Below, piece after piece: positions 38,176-49,353 of a DNA stretch of 64,000 bases. The translations under genes were made by a program, and so were the position numbers. The stretch is from Toxorhynchites rutilus septentrionalis (taxonomy: Eukaryota; Arthropoda; Insecta; Diptera; Culicidae), in NCBI RefSeq assembly GCF_029784135.1, contig NC_073746.1:31960387-32024386 (forward strand), read 5' to 3'. The stretch's first letter is position 1. Every line of letters begins with the position of its first letter. Under the pieces are notes generated by a model. The model was not told the DNA's origin. It was given only the letters and a program-made list of their open reading frames with translations, and ran no database searches.

Positions 38176-38214
38176 TTTATTTCCGCCAAAAAGCATATGG
38201 CATGGCGAAATGAT

Positions 38215-38520
38215 CGGTTGTATTTTCGGATGAAAATAAGTTCAATTTAGAATGTCCTGATTGTTGTGCATACTACTGGAATAGTTTGAGGAAGGAACCT
38301 GAGCCGAATATTTGAAGACAAAACACTTACCATTTGTGGTGGATTTTCACGTCTTGGAAAAACACCTCTTGCTACAATTTCAACCAGGATAAACGCAGAA
38401 AAGTACGTGGAATTCCTGGAAGACGTTCTGGTACCATTTAATGACGATTTTATGTCTGGAGACTTCGCTTTTCAGCAAGACAATGCAGCCATCCATGTCA
38501 GTTCTATTCGTAAAAACGGA
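38215..38520 (+). pseudogene. Tc1/mariner transposase fragment
   Basis: Several frames read in order: FSDENKFNL with the first catalytic Asp, then ICGGFSRLGKTPLATIS, then FLEDVLVPFN, then AFQQDNAAIHVS with the second catalytic Asp. The stretch is broken by stops and frameshifts, and the C-terminal third is missing. It belongs to a lineage related to, but distinct from, the copies at 21020 and 39071, since both Asp motifs are kept. Confidence 0.75.
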
Positions 38521-38779
38521 AAGCATACTCAATATTGACTATTGTTTCTCCTTCAAATGTTAACCAAATCACTGTTTTCATTAACAAAAACTAAAATGCG
38601 TTGAAACAAAGTTCCTCTCTCAAAAACCATTTTAAGCATACTTTGCCACATACACGGCCAATGTCCAAAAAGCTTATAGGTATACGTCTATACTTTCCTT
38701 TTTACTCTCGGAAAATACTTTCGATGCATACTGTTAAGATACAACTTCTTATAATGTGATGTAATATTCTCACGTATTC

Positions 38780-38990
38780 GTGTAACAGCGCCTAGTAGCT
38801 TTATGGATAACGTAGTCGTGTGAAACAACTTGCACTCCAGTTAGCTTGGTTTGATCCCTGCTTGGCATCGTTCCACCATTTTTTTGGGGTACAATTCCAA
38901 CCTGACGTTCAATCTGAGAGAAAAAGAGATCTTCTCCCATCCATACAAACATTTTAAAACTCTTGAATACGGTACTTCTATTTGTTCAGT
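38780..38990 (+). repeat. tRNA-related SINE
   Basis: A-box-like TAGCTTTATGGATAACG and B box GGTTTGATCCC are followed by TGCTTGGCATCGTT and a body shared with 10378-10600 in reverse. No clear target duplication was found. Confidence 0.55.
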
Positions 38991-39070
38991 ACACGAAAAA
39001 GCATTTTTTTCTGCAGAAGATTTTTTCTGCCTACACTAGTTTGGAGTAGTTGATGGAAGTCGTGTGAATA

Positions 39071-40441
39071 CAGTGGAAGACATTCGTTTAGCCGCACCCT
39101 ATTTTTCCTCAATATTTTTAGAAATAAGTCAATTCTTTGTACAGTTTTGCTCATAAAAGACGATTATTGTTTGTTTTCATCGAATTCATTCCAAAAAAGA
39201 AGTATAAATTCACTTTTTGTTTTCTGAGTAATTCAAATACGTGGAATCAGGGTGGAAATTCGTTTAGCCTCCTAAAATTTCAATAAAAGAAAATTTGTGC
39301 GGCAAATTTCGAGTCCAATCGGTAGCTCATATTTAGTATGTTCACCTTCATTTCGGATCACTTTGAAAACTCGATTTGGCATCGAGTCCGACAGCTTTTA
39401 AAGTGTTGCCATCTTGATTATAGCCCAACACTCCTGAATTACTGTCTTGAGACTGGAAATGGTGTCAAATTGTCATCCGTTTGCATAGACCATCTCGGCC
39501 AAGATTTTCCATAGGTTCCCTATGGGATTGCAATCGACTGCAAGCAGGTCATTCAAGAAGCGGAATGTCCTTCTCGGCAAACCATGCCTTCGGTTGCTTG
39601 GAAATGTGGATCTATGCATAATCCTGCTGGAAAAACGACATCCTCGGTAGCGTTATTCTCAATATGGTCAATCAAAACGTCCTCAAGTGATTGAAGATAC
39701 TTCTCGGAGTTCATTCGGGTGAAAATGAAATAAATGAGAAGCTGTGATAGGAAACGGCTCCCCATACTGTCAAACTTCCGCTCCCAAAGTTTCGTTTCGA
39801 TCTCACGACATCCCGTTGACTCCGTACCCCGTACCAATAGCAACTGTAACAGTCCGGACCATCCAAATTGAACTTTTTTCGCCGGAAAATACAACATTTC
39901 TCCATTCTAGTTTCCATTCCATGAATTGCCGGGAGTGTATGTAACCTCGGCTTCCCTCGAGGTTTCTCCCACACGATGTTTGGTGACTCATTCAAGATGT
40001 GCGCAATATGCCTCTTCGTTACTGGAATAGCCGATTCTGCCTTTATGTATATCCCATATTTCTGGCAGTATTTCAAGAAATTCCGTACCACTTTTTCAGA
40101 TAGACCAATTTTTGTTACGATCGAGCGATTAGAAAATGTTTGTTCACTGAATATCTTTATTATTTTCCGCCCCTCTTCCGTCAATAGAATACCTTTCGCG
40201 AAAACTCGATGTTTATGCCCTGCGGCTAAACGTATGTCACGGGAAAAAACGACGTTTGAATGTTTATATCCACCGATGCCGCCTTGTGTGTGTGTGATTG
40301 TGATGCGCGTCCTTTCAATAAAATTGACTTAAATATACTACCACTACAGCAAATAAGTATCCCGATAAAAAGAACATTCCTAGTTGTTTTGTAAGTGTTT
40401 CAAGTTTTTTTTAAGTGCGGCTAAACCAATGTCTATCACTG
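39071..40441 (-). mobile_element. Tc1-like transposon, copy 2
   Basis: The TIRs at 39071-39097 and 40415-40441 are like copy 1 (CAGTGGAAGACATTCG and CAGTGATAGACATTGG starts), with a few changes. TA flanks both ends (39069-39070, 40442-40443). It is shorter at the 3' side than copy 1, but its middle is more complete. Confidence 0.85.
39335..40207 (-). pseudogene. Tc1-like transposase, broken
   Basis: The start ATG is mutated, and the N terminus reads GILLTEEGRKIIKIFSEQ. The first catalytic motif reads FSGE, the same Asp-to-Gly change as copy 1. The region MNSEKYLQSLEDVLIDHIE is kept, followed in another frame by FQQDYA with the second Asp. NRVFKVIRN closes it. Multiple frameshifts are present. 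It is not functional. Confidence 0.8.
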
Positions 40442-40443
40442 TA

Positions 40444-43400
40444 TTCTATGAGTAGATGAAATTCGGGTAAATTCTATAAAGTTGAGTAACTAAGTACGGG
40501 TTTTTTTTTATATTAAACATACATAGGTGTGGGTGGTGGTGGTCAATGAAAATGGATTTGTCAGGGCGTTTGACGTTATTTGGACTAGTTTAGGTTTCTA
40601 ACAAATCTCACGACGGATTGTGCAGTCTGCCTAAGCTGATACTTGAGATTTAGAACAGCGTGTAGGTGCAAATACTTAGAATTTTTTTAACTGAGAAGCT
40701 TGAGCTAGAATATTGGAGCGTATGTTCTACATTTAAAAGAAATACACAAAAGATCCTAGCTGTAAATGACGTGTAAGATTGAACACTTTTCAGGTTATCC
40801 AATCACCATATGAAAATCATCGATCGAATCGGTGCCAACGCTCAGATAGAAAACAAACAAACAAACCCCACAATGTGGTTGATCGGTGTAAACGATTTGT
40901 ATGACAACTCTGTTCAACATGGCCCATTGCAAAGCGCTTACGATCAGCCAGCGTGTAAGTTTAACTTAATCTAGCTGGATCTGATGTGATGTGAGGAAAC
41001 ATCAAAACCACAGAGCAACAACACATCACGATTTGCCAGAGCCAGAGACTGCATCCATGATGCGTAGGTTTCGACACTGCATTTCATTCATTTAGCTGCG
41101 CCAAGATCTCGAGAGGTGTGTTAAGTAATGCTTTTCCTGTGTTCGATTAGATCTTGTCCTATGTTTTTTGGTTTTGTTTCGCTGGGTTGTGGTGGGATCT
41201 ACACAAGTAGATCGAACGGGTCGAGCGCGATAAGCTCGAGTGATGTAATTGGGTGGATATTTCGCGATCGCCTAATGCTTACGACACACTTTGGGATGTC
41301 GGATAATCGTGGGAGTTTCATTATATTGCTTGCGTTGGTTTTTAAAATTCTGAATAAATTTCGTAAAAGTATATCATTTACTATTCTCGTTTCGATCGAT
41401 TGATCAATATAGATATTCCCCTAAAATAAAGTATACTCCTTCGCCAAGAGCGATTACGTAAAATTCAATCCCTTATATTCGCGCAATTCGGATCTCACAC
41501 TCGAGTGTTTAATCTCACCTCGAATAGGTACTTTGTCATTACTTCACTCCCGCAGTAACTAGAGATTAGCTACCACTCCTGAAATCATTCGATCGTCCAG
41601 TTGGCACTCCAGAAAACGCAGCCATATGTTCTGGATTTTGGCGTGCAAGAATGGTTCGTTCGTTTGCCAGAGCTTCCCTGCTCGGGTGCTGAGCCGGACC
41701 ACATTTCCACAATTTCAACGTGGGCGGTCCGAGACAAGATTTCTCATGCATTTCAGCGGGGAAGACGCGGGAGAGAGCAGGCGGTTGAAATCCGTCCAAT
41801 TAGCATTCCAAACTTGGCCACAGCGGACCAATTAATTGTTGTTTTGATTTAATAAACGATGGTTATTATTTTGAATTCAATTAAAACAAACCCTCGCCTC
41901 GCTCGGCTCCTGTTTCGCCCCTTTTCCTTTCGGGTGAAGTGAACGGATCCCATCTGTCGACAGCAGTCAGTAAGTCTAGCTGCGAGAAGTTACTTTTATC
42001 TGAATTTCTCGCATATCTTTCTCGACCCCTCGGCTCGAGTTCCCGGCTGGTGGCTTTGTTGCGGCTCTCAAATCCGATCAGCCGTCGATCGCGTCACGCG
42101 AACTGTTTCGCTTTCAGGAGTTCAGATTCCGATGCGAGATAAATCAATGGAAGCTGTGCGAAAGCAACACGACACACAGTTCAACTGCTGCCGCTGGCTG
42201 GAGGGGGGTATGGTTTTGAGAGAAGGGGACGAATAATTATAATAAGTAGCAAATTCCGGTGAAATGCTTCGGACCACCCACTTTAGGACCGGTGAAGTCG
42301 CGACCAGTGGACTCCGATTTGCTCGGGCAAAGGTGTTGAAATGGAGATCGTTTATCTGGGATTGTTCGAAGCAGTGGTAAAAGGGCTCACTCACTTCAGG
42401 CTATCGCTAATGTCATCGTTACAAAAGTTCTCTCTTGCGAATTTGAAGTGTATTTACTTGTTCAGTCAAACGCTTCCATTTAGCATCCACGAACTCGGAT
42501 AGTAATTGAATTTAATAGCAAAACTCTAAACACGATGATTCAGCATGAACAAACAATGAAGCCATTCGGTGTCCAATCGAATCAGTCACATTCAGTCGCG
42601 AGCCATTGAAATGATATTTAAATTATCCACACATAACAAATCGACGTTCGCCCCTTCTCTAACCAGGCACTCTCCGAGTCTAATTTGGAATTTTCTAATT
42701 AAAACTTGAGACAATTAATTAGAGAAGAAAACTGCTCACTCTGACACTTCCATCCTGACTTTTCTCGACCCAGCGAGGCGAACTTGGCTTCCAACGGTGC
42801 TCCGAACGAACGAAGCAAATCAATATGTCTCAATCGGGAATTTGAACAGAGAATAGTGCCCAGCTTCCTTCGTGTCATCTACACATTTTCCAGGAAGATA
42901 TTCTCCGTTCCAAGAATTAATTGACGTAAAGCCAAAATTACTGCTACCAGAAGCAGTGGAACCGCTCACTCGCTCCGTCTCCATTTGGATAAAGTCGAGA
43001 AGATGAGAAAGGCTTTTCCGGTAAAATGGAAAATTAAAATGAGAGCTGAATAACTAAATAATCCCCATCGACCCATTTCTGGTGCTGGCGACGGCAGCGG
43101 CGGCAGCGGTGACGAAACAATTTTCTCTGTTCTCCTCCGAACTCTCGAGAAATAAAGAGTCATTCTGCCTAATTTCAATCGGGCCAGTGACTCTTCTCGC
43201 CTCTTCGGGATAGGGGGTTGGGAAATTCCTCTCTATTCGCAGGAGAGATCAGTGGGTGGGAAGCAATTTGTAAAATTGAAATTAGCCAGAGTGTAGACAT
43301 CCCAGGGAGGGGGATGTTTGGAAAATTGTTGAAGGATTCATAGCGGAAAAAGGCGAGTGGTGGTGAGACGTGTTTCGAGCGATCTGAAATGAGAATATTT

Positions 43401-44002
43401 TGGGGTTTTCCACAATTGCTCTTGACGGCGAAGCTGGGAAGGGATTGCTTGCTTAAAGGCTAGAAAAGTGTCTCGGAAAGGAAAGAAAGTCAATAGCTAA
43501 TAGTTGGGAGCTAAATAAATTGCTCTCAAGGCAAGAGTAAGTGTACTTTGGGTTGAGGAATTTTCGGCAATTAGTGAATGCCTAATGGGTGCTAGAATGA
43601 GAAATTTATTTCTTAATCATTCTTCAGACAACAGCAGCGTGATGCTCTTGTTTAGGGGTATCGTGGAAAATCGGAAGTCGAAATCTGCTTAGAGTTGTAA
43701 CGTAAAATGTGTGGATGTATTGCCGGTTAGTCGAGTAAATACAGTTGTATGAACCATTTTTTTAGAGAAGAAAGACTGTAGATGATTCTTTGTTTGGAAC
43801 TAGACTGACGACTAGTTATTTCGAATATAAAACACGGGATAGATTCTACTCCAGAGAACTCTTCAGCTTTCATTACTATGGTGATTTTTTGGGTTGTAAT
43901 GTGTCTCCTTCATTGTTCCTTGTCCTAGATGACCTGGAACGACTCTTTAATAATTGTTCTAGGGTTTACCCGTAAGGACAATTCCCTTTTTACATAGTTT
44001 TT
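40444..44002. other. low-repeat island, no gene recognised
   Basis: No internal duplication was found. It includes TAAT-rich patches (41825-41890, 42690-42720) and GC-richer segments (41590-42420). Chance open frames of up to 91 codons show no recognisable motifs. Intronic by position. Confidence 0.35.
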
Positions 44003-44560
44003 GACGTAGAACTACGTCTTTCATTAAGGGTGCCAAATTAGAAAACAGGTCACGTTTTTAATGCAATAAAGTTAACGTTAATAACTATTTTTGTCGCGAA
44101 CGGATTTTGGCGATTTATATAATAAACGTGCTCCCTTGGCCGAGTGGTTAGCGTCATAACTAACATGCCGGGTGTTCGGGTTCGATTCCCGTTCTGGTCG
44201 GGGGAATTTTTCGTCAAAGAAATTTCCTCCGACTTGCACTGTGTTCACGCGTATTCTAGAGCTTGCCACTCAAAATGCATTCAAGGCGTGTTATTTGGCA
44301 TAGAAATCTCAACTAAGTACTAACAAAAATGACGCAAGTAATACTACGTTGAGACGGCGAAGTTCCTCTAGGAACGTTAGTGCCATTGAAGAAGAAGATA
44401 TAATAAACGAATCGGAAATTCCGTAAGATTTGTTTAATATGCTATACATTAGATTCCCCTGGTTTGTAGATGGTTCAAATTCCTGAAAACTTTCCATTTT
44501 CCCATATATTTGTTCTGTCCATTTGTGTGCTTTCCCGAACAGAGCTGTCAATAACGAGCA
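44003..44560 (+). mobile_element. family A element, copy E6 (5' part), split by a SINE
   Basis: It begins with GACGTAGAACTACGTC (44003-44018) and TTAAGGGTGCCAAATTAG. The match to copy E1 (reversed, 8481 down to about 8210) resumes after the SINE at 44410 with TAAGATTTGTT and ATGCTATACATTA. The right end is undefined. Confidence 0.6.
44129..44397 (+). repeat. Feilai-like SINE, full length, 12-bp target duplication
   Basis: A perfect direct repeat ATATAATAAACG lies at 44117-44128 and 44398-44409. The tRNA-like head has A box TGGCCGAGTGGTTAGCG and B box GGTTCGATTCC. The body is that of the Aedes Feilai family, and the tail is GAAGAAGA. It is inserted in family A copy E6. Confidence 0.92.
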
Positions 44561-44647
44561 ACTTATCGACGACTAACGGAGGTGAAATCGTAGGATTTGA
44601 AGTCTTCGTGAACAAAGAAAGAGTAGAAGAATAAAGGGGAATACTTG

Positions 44648-44754
44648 CGCTCCGCTTTCCGCAAGAGCAGATCGCTTGCCACACCATGTACTTTTTAGCA
44701 GACTTGGATAATTTCTGCTTGTGAATCTCCTCCGGAACGCTGAATTTGTCCTGT
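44648..44754 (-). pseudogene. DD37E mariner-type transposase fragment
   Basis: On the minus strand it reads DKFSVPEEIHKQKLSKSAKK, then YMVWQAICSCGKRSA. This is nearly the same as the matching segment of the transposase at 50236-51221. Flanks are unrelated, so it is an isolated remnant. Confidence 0.75.
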
Positions 44755-45258
44755 ATAAACAGTGGATCTCGCTGAGGCAAACTTTCATTCGGCATCGGAC
44801 TGTTGAGCAATCCAGTTCACTTTGCTTTCGCTGCGCTTCGATCTAAGATTGGACCCCACCAGTGGTAATCCAACTTGGATATCGTCGTGTGGTTTTGACG
44901 TAGGATTACGTCTTTCGGGAACATATTGGGGTACAAATTGAAAAATGAAAATCGATCGCATCGTGAAAAATGTCCAATTTCAAACGCTTGTTACTCATTC
45001 ATTTCATGATGGATTGATGAGATTTTTGCATCAAACGATTACGGCACTCCATAACAATTTTTCACATTGAATAAAATAGTATATATCATATAACTAACTA
45101 TCGAACAATTGAAAAAATTCAACCCCTATCCAAACAGTGATACCCAGTCCTGATTGGTCGAAATTGACGTCATTTCTTTTTCGCGCCCGATTCGTTCTCT
45201 CACCGGCAAGCTGCATGGCAATCGAGTAGGAGGCGCCTACATCACACATACCAAATGA

Positions 45259-45264
45259 TATAAA
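45259..45264 (+). promoter_or_regulatory. TATA box of first H4-like unit
   Basis: TATAAA sits in ACCAAATGATATAAAAG, a block shared with 47471. A start around 45290-45300 (CAATCTTACAAC) would fit. Confidence 0.5.
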
Positions 45265-45862
45265 AGCAAGGAGCATTCGTGGATCTCATTCAATCTTACA
45301 ACGGACGTGGAACGGACAACAACAAGTGGAGAGCAGCAGCAGTGAAAGCGGCTAATATATAGGCGAGCATAGAAGTTGAGCGGTCAAAATGCGAGCTGTG
45401 TCTCGCATCGAGCTTCTATGGCAGCATAAGCAGCGGCAAACAGTAGCAACGGTTGTTGAAACCGGTCTACTACTAGTGGCAGCAGCAGGCATCACGAGCG
45501 GATCGTTTCAGGCACGCTCTCTCCGTCAGAAGTGCGAGAACGTTTCTTGGCATCGTGAAAGTGCAGCATCGAATCTGAGCGGCCAACAATTGAGCTGTGT
45601 CTCACATAAGTGGCAGTAGCAGCAGCAGCGGCGGTAAACATCGATGCTGAACCTCAACAATCGAGCTGTGTTTCGCATCGGTCCACTACTGTTGGCAACA
45701 ACAAATATCATGAGTAGAGAGTTTCAGGCATTCTCTCTTTCTCTACTGCTGCTGCTGCTGCTGCTACTCAGTCAGATTTCTCATTCTTGTTGGACGCTCA
45801 GATCGATAAACATATGTGTTTCTAGTGTGCATTGCTGGTACTCCTGTTCACATCAACCAATA

Positions 45863-46012
45863 CAATTGGATGCGGTTATGGAGTTAAAGGAGACAAAGGA
45901 CCCGGTTAAGGAATAGTGTATCGCACGGTTCCACATGGCAACATCCAGTGTATCAAACCCGCTATCCGTTGTTTAGCTCACCGTGATGGTGTCAACGAAA
46001 CCCTTGCAAACC
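45863..46012 (+). pseudogene. histone H4 fragment, copy 1
   Basis: After a GGATGCGG start resembling the H4 N terminus, the sequence is frameshifted. It then reads GNIQCIKPAIRCLAHRDGVNE, matching the H4 segment around [20 protein letters not shown]. The Gly-to-Cys change, loss of one Thr codon and DGVNE are shared with copy 2, so both descend from one damaged H4. Homology stops at about residue 45, and an H1-like tail follows. Confidence 0.75.
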
Positions 46013-46021
46013 GACGCACAG

Positions 46022-46085
46022 AAGCCGAAGATGCCAAAACCAAGGAAAGCAGCAGCGACTCCGAAAAAACTACCGCTGCCAATAA
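46022..46085 (+). pseudogene. possible histone H1 C-terminal fragment
   Basis: One frame reads KPKMPKPRKAAATPKK, the Lys/Pro/Ala pattern of linker histone tails. A counterpart with AAASPKKLPLPK lies at about 48205-48250. Low complexity limits certainty, but the position directly after the H4 fragment is the same in both units. Confidence 0.4.
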
Positions 46086-46564
46086 GTTAACAACTACTAC
46101 ATCCGACTGAAACCTCATTACATTAGCACGCAGCAGATTCCATACAACCCATTTAACCATTCCAGTTCTTTTCAGGACTTTCGATATTGCTTTGAAACGA
46201 AAGAGTTTAATGTATTGTTTTCCACTTATCATAAAAATGATATAAAACTACGATCAAAAATACTGTTTACTTTTCATCATTCTTTGTGTGGACACCGACT
46301 GGACAACATCGTTGCTGGACGGGCTGGACGGCGAGGGATCGAGTGCCTTTCTCAAGGCAAGAGGGCGGAGGTGGTAGCGCTGGAGTAGAATAGAGTAGAG
46401 TTTTCAAAGGGCCTTTCTCAAGGCTAGAGACGAATGAACTGCAAAAGTTTAAAGTCTCTATAATACAATACCTTCCTTCCTTCCTGTTTACTTTTACATT
46501 TTCTTTGATCATGTGCAACTAACAGGAAACTTATCACGTCAGAAACATACTTTCCATCAACCAA

Positions 46565-46590
46565 CCTGACTGGATGCGGTAAGGGAGGCG
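46565..46590 (+). pseudogene. histone H4 N-terminal fragment, copy 3
   Basis: TGACTGGATGCGGTAAGG followed by GAGGC reads (M)TGCGKGG, the H4 start with Arg3 changed to Cys, before a stop. The upstream ATCAACCAAC is shared with the other H4 copies. Very short. Confidence 0.4.
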
Positions 46591-47470
46591 AATGACATAT
46601 GTATACATATATATATAGCGAAACGGCTCCGGTCATACACAGCACGTTTCAGACAAATGCCTCAAGGAATTTTCTAAAATAATATTTTGCCGATGCCTTT
46701 GCGCGAACTACACAGGCGAGTAGCACCATAATAGCAAATCAAATGTCGAAGTTCGTGATATGGGTGCGTTCATCGCTATTCGGTTCGGCGTCGGTTTACC
46801 CCTTTAATTACGGCAGTGTGCTCCGCCGAAGTGCTACCCCTGTACGAAGCACTGCGCCGAAAAGTATGCACATTGCGCTGGTGTGATCGAAGAGCAGTAT
46901 GAATTTCATGTCGTCTAAAGACGACGCTCGTACACACAGCTCTATAGACGACATTCGTACACACAGGACGTCGCGCGGATGTCGTCTATAGACGACGCTC
47001 GTAACGGATGGGTTAACCATCAATAACTACGCTTGGCAACATTGACATCTGGCAATTTTCATATAAGATTTTTTCCCCGCATGTTCAAAATGGTTTTTCA
47101 TGTACATAAAAGCGCAGCGTAGTATGTCAACTGCTTCCCGGTTAGAAAATAAATGATCGTTAGAAAATAAATGGGCGACCCGTCAAAATTTCAAACGCTT
47201 ATTGCTCATTCATTTCATGATGGATTGATGAGATGTTTGCATCATACGTTGTCGGCACTCCATAATAATGTTTCACATTGAATAAAATAATATATATCAT
47301 GTAACTAACAATCGAACAATTAAAAAATCTCAACCACTATCCAAACAGAAGATATCTAGGCCTGATTGATCGAAATTGACGTCATTTCTTTTTCGCGCCC
47401 GATTCGTTCGTTCACCGGCAAGCTGTATGACAATCGAGGAGGAGGCGCCTACTTCACACATACCAAATGA

Positions 47471-47476
47471 TATAAA
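47471..47476 (+). promoter_or_regulatory. TATA box of second H4-like unit
   Basis: TATAAA in the same block as at 45259, 590 bp upstream of the H4 fragment. Confidence 0.5.
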
Positions 47477-48063
47477 AGGATGGAGCGTTCGTGGATTTTA
47501 TTCATTTTTACAACGGACGTGGAACTGACAACAGTGGAGAGCAGCAGCAGTGGACGCGGCTAATATATAGACGAGCATCGAAACTGTGTGGTCAATAGGC
47601 TAGCTGTGCCTCACATCAAGCTTCTATGGCAGTATAAGCAACGACAAACTACTACTACTCTACTAGTGGCAGCAGCAAGCATCGCGAGCGGAGCATTTCG
47701 GGCACGCTCTCTCCATCAGAAGTGCGAGCACATGCTTCTTGGAATCGTGAAAGTGCAGCAGTGAACTTCAAGACGAGCATCGAATCTGAGCGGTTAACAA
47801 TTGAGCTGTGTCCCATATCGAACTTAAGTGGCAGTAGCAGCAGCAGCGGCGGTAAACATCGAGGCCTAACATCAACAATCGAGCTGTGTCCCGCATCGGT
47901 CCAGTACTGATGGCAACAGCAAACATCATGAGCAGAAAGTTTCAGGCATGTTCTCTCTTTTTGCTGATGCTGCTGCTCAGTCAGATTTCTCATTTTGTTC
48001 GACGCTCAGATCGGTAAACATATATGTTTTTAGTGTGGTCACATCAGATCAACATCAACCAAC

Positions 48064-48185
48064 ATGACTTCATGCGGCAAGGAAGGCAAAGGAGGATCGA
48101 AGCGTATCGCAAGGTTCTACATGACAATATCCAGTGTATCAAATTCGCTATTCGCCGTTTAGCTCGACGTGATGGTGTCAACGAA
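48064..48185 (+). pseudogene. histone H4 fragment, copy 2
   Basis: ATG at 48064 opens MTSCGKEGKGGSKR, aligning with the H4 tail. A one-base shift then gives YRKVLHDNIQCIKFAIRRL and ARRDGVNEN, covering H4 residues of about 18-45. The globular remainder is gone. An H1-like scrap follows, and a decayed histone stem-loop (GGCCAATCAGGGCC, 48451-48464) with ATCAAAGAG after it. Confidence 0.75.
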
Positions 48186-48585
48186 AACCACCAAAATAAA
48201 AACAGAAATAAGCAGCAGCATCTCCGAAAAAGCTACCGCTGCCAAAAAACAACAGAAGTGAATTGTTGTTTTTGTTGCTCCATAATGTTTTACGCGAGTA
48301 AATATGTCGGAATATATGTTCACGCAATATGAGCGCCAATCTCGTAAACGTGCATCGGAGCTGAAACAACTTTCTATCACTGATACCGATAGCTCGATTG
48401 TAACACTGGTGAAATGAACAAAAAATACCCAAAAAACAACCAAATCAAACGGCCAATCAGGGCCATCAGATCATTATCAAAGAGTTTAACAATATATTTT
48501 TTCAAACATCCAAAATCAGCATGCGACAGATAGCGTAACGTAATCCTACGTCAACTATGCGGTCGTGTCTCGGACACAACCTTCT

Positions 48586-49353
48586 GTGATTTTTTTCAGT
48601 TTGTTTTTGTCGTTATTCATATCGTGTGTTTTTCTTTCCGCGTCGGTCGAAAATGTAAACGGTGGTGAAGGCGGTCGCTCTTGACAAAGTCATCAGCGAA
48701 TTCGCATCGATGGGTGTTACAGCAGAGAACAAGCTGTGTGGCATAACTCAGTCTTTTTCCAAGCTGTTAACATTGTTTGTTTTCCGTCATCATAAGGGCT
48801 TCGTTGGTGCCTGTGAGAATGCATCAATGCAATCAACTGACGTTATGGCGAAGCAGGCGTTAAGGTTGAGCGCCAAAAAAATATTTGGGGAATACCAAGC
48901 ATCTTGAATGTCTTACTGGAATGTTATAAGTTATTTGGGTTCGCGTGCCAATCGCAAAACTGCCTTCAACTAGGATTGCATTTGCGCTAATATTGATAAT
49001 AATGAAGCATTGGTACTATTTTCGAGGTTTTTATTAAGAAAAAGAGTTTATTTCGCTTGTTTAGTCACCAAGAAAGTAAATGTCGTTCTAGAATTTTGTA
49101 TGTGATTAGATTTCGCTTGCCAGTAGCAAAACCACCTCCGCTAAGGGTGACAGCTGCGCTTCCCTCGAGCATGAGAAAGTAATGCAACTTTTTTCGAGGC
49201 CAGTAATATTAACATAAGCGTTTCTTTTGAGAACAGCGCAAAATGATGAGAAGTGTTTATATTCCTAGTAGTTTCAAGCACCAATGTATGGCGGCTTATA
49301 TAAAATAACAGTGTAGTTCTACGTCAACAATGCGGTCGTATCTTGGACACAAT
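48586..49353 (+). mobile_element. family A element, copy E8 (3' part)
   Basis: It ends with GTAGTTCTACGTC and hairpin 49335-49353. An 81-codon frame at 48662-48907 inside it has no recognisable similarity and starts without clear signals, so I do not call it a gene. Two spaced blocks at about 48945 and 49120 are similar (TTCGCxTGCCAxTxGCAAAAC). Confidence 0.4.

Larger units (their letters stand above)
44897..48580 (+). mobile_element. family A element(s), copy E7, with histone H4/H1-like units
   Basis: The 5' palindrome GACGTAGGATTACGTC is at 44897-44912. The 3' module is ATCCTACGTC with hairpin 48562-48580. Two parallel units lie inside: 44897-46250, and 47180-48580 lacking the 5' palindrome. 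Each has CCTGATTGGTCGAAATTGACG, a TATA box, a long leader with repeated GAGCTGTGTC words, an H4 fragment and an H1-like tail. About 900 bp of other sequence lies between the units. This may be a tandem of two elements that lost an internal boundary. Confidence 0.55.

Noticed and set aside
44129..44205. A functional tRNA gene
   Set aside because: The A and B boxes belong to the head of a Feilai-like SINE with a target duplication. There is no complete cloverleaf.
45740..45775. A CTG trinucleotide run as a coding poly-Leu or poly-Gln tract
   Set aside because: It lies in the leader of an H4-like pseudogene unit with no supported reading frame.
48662..48907. An 81-codon frame next to the H4-like units
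   Set aside because: It has no similarity to any histone or other family that I know. It lies inside repeat sequence without its own signals.
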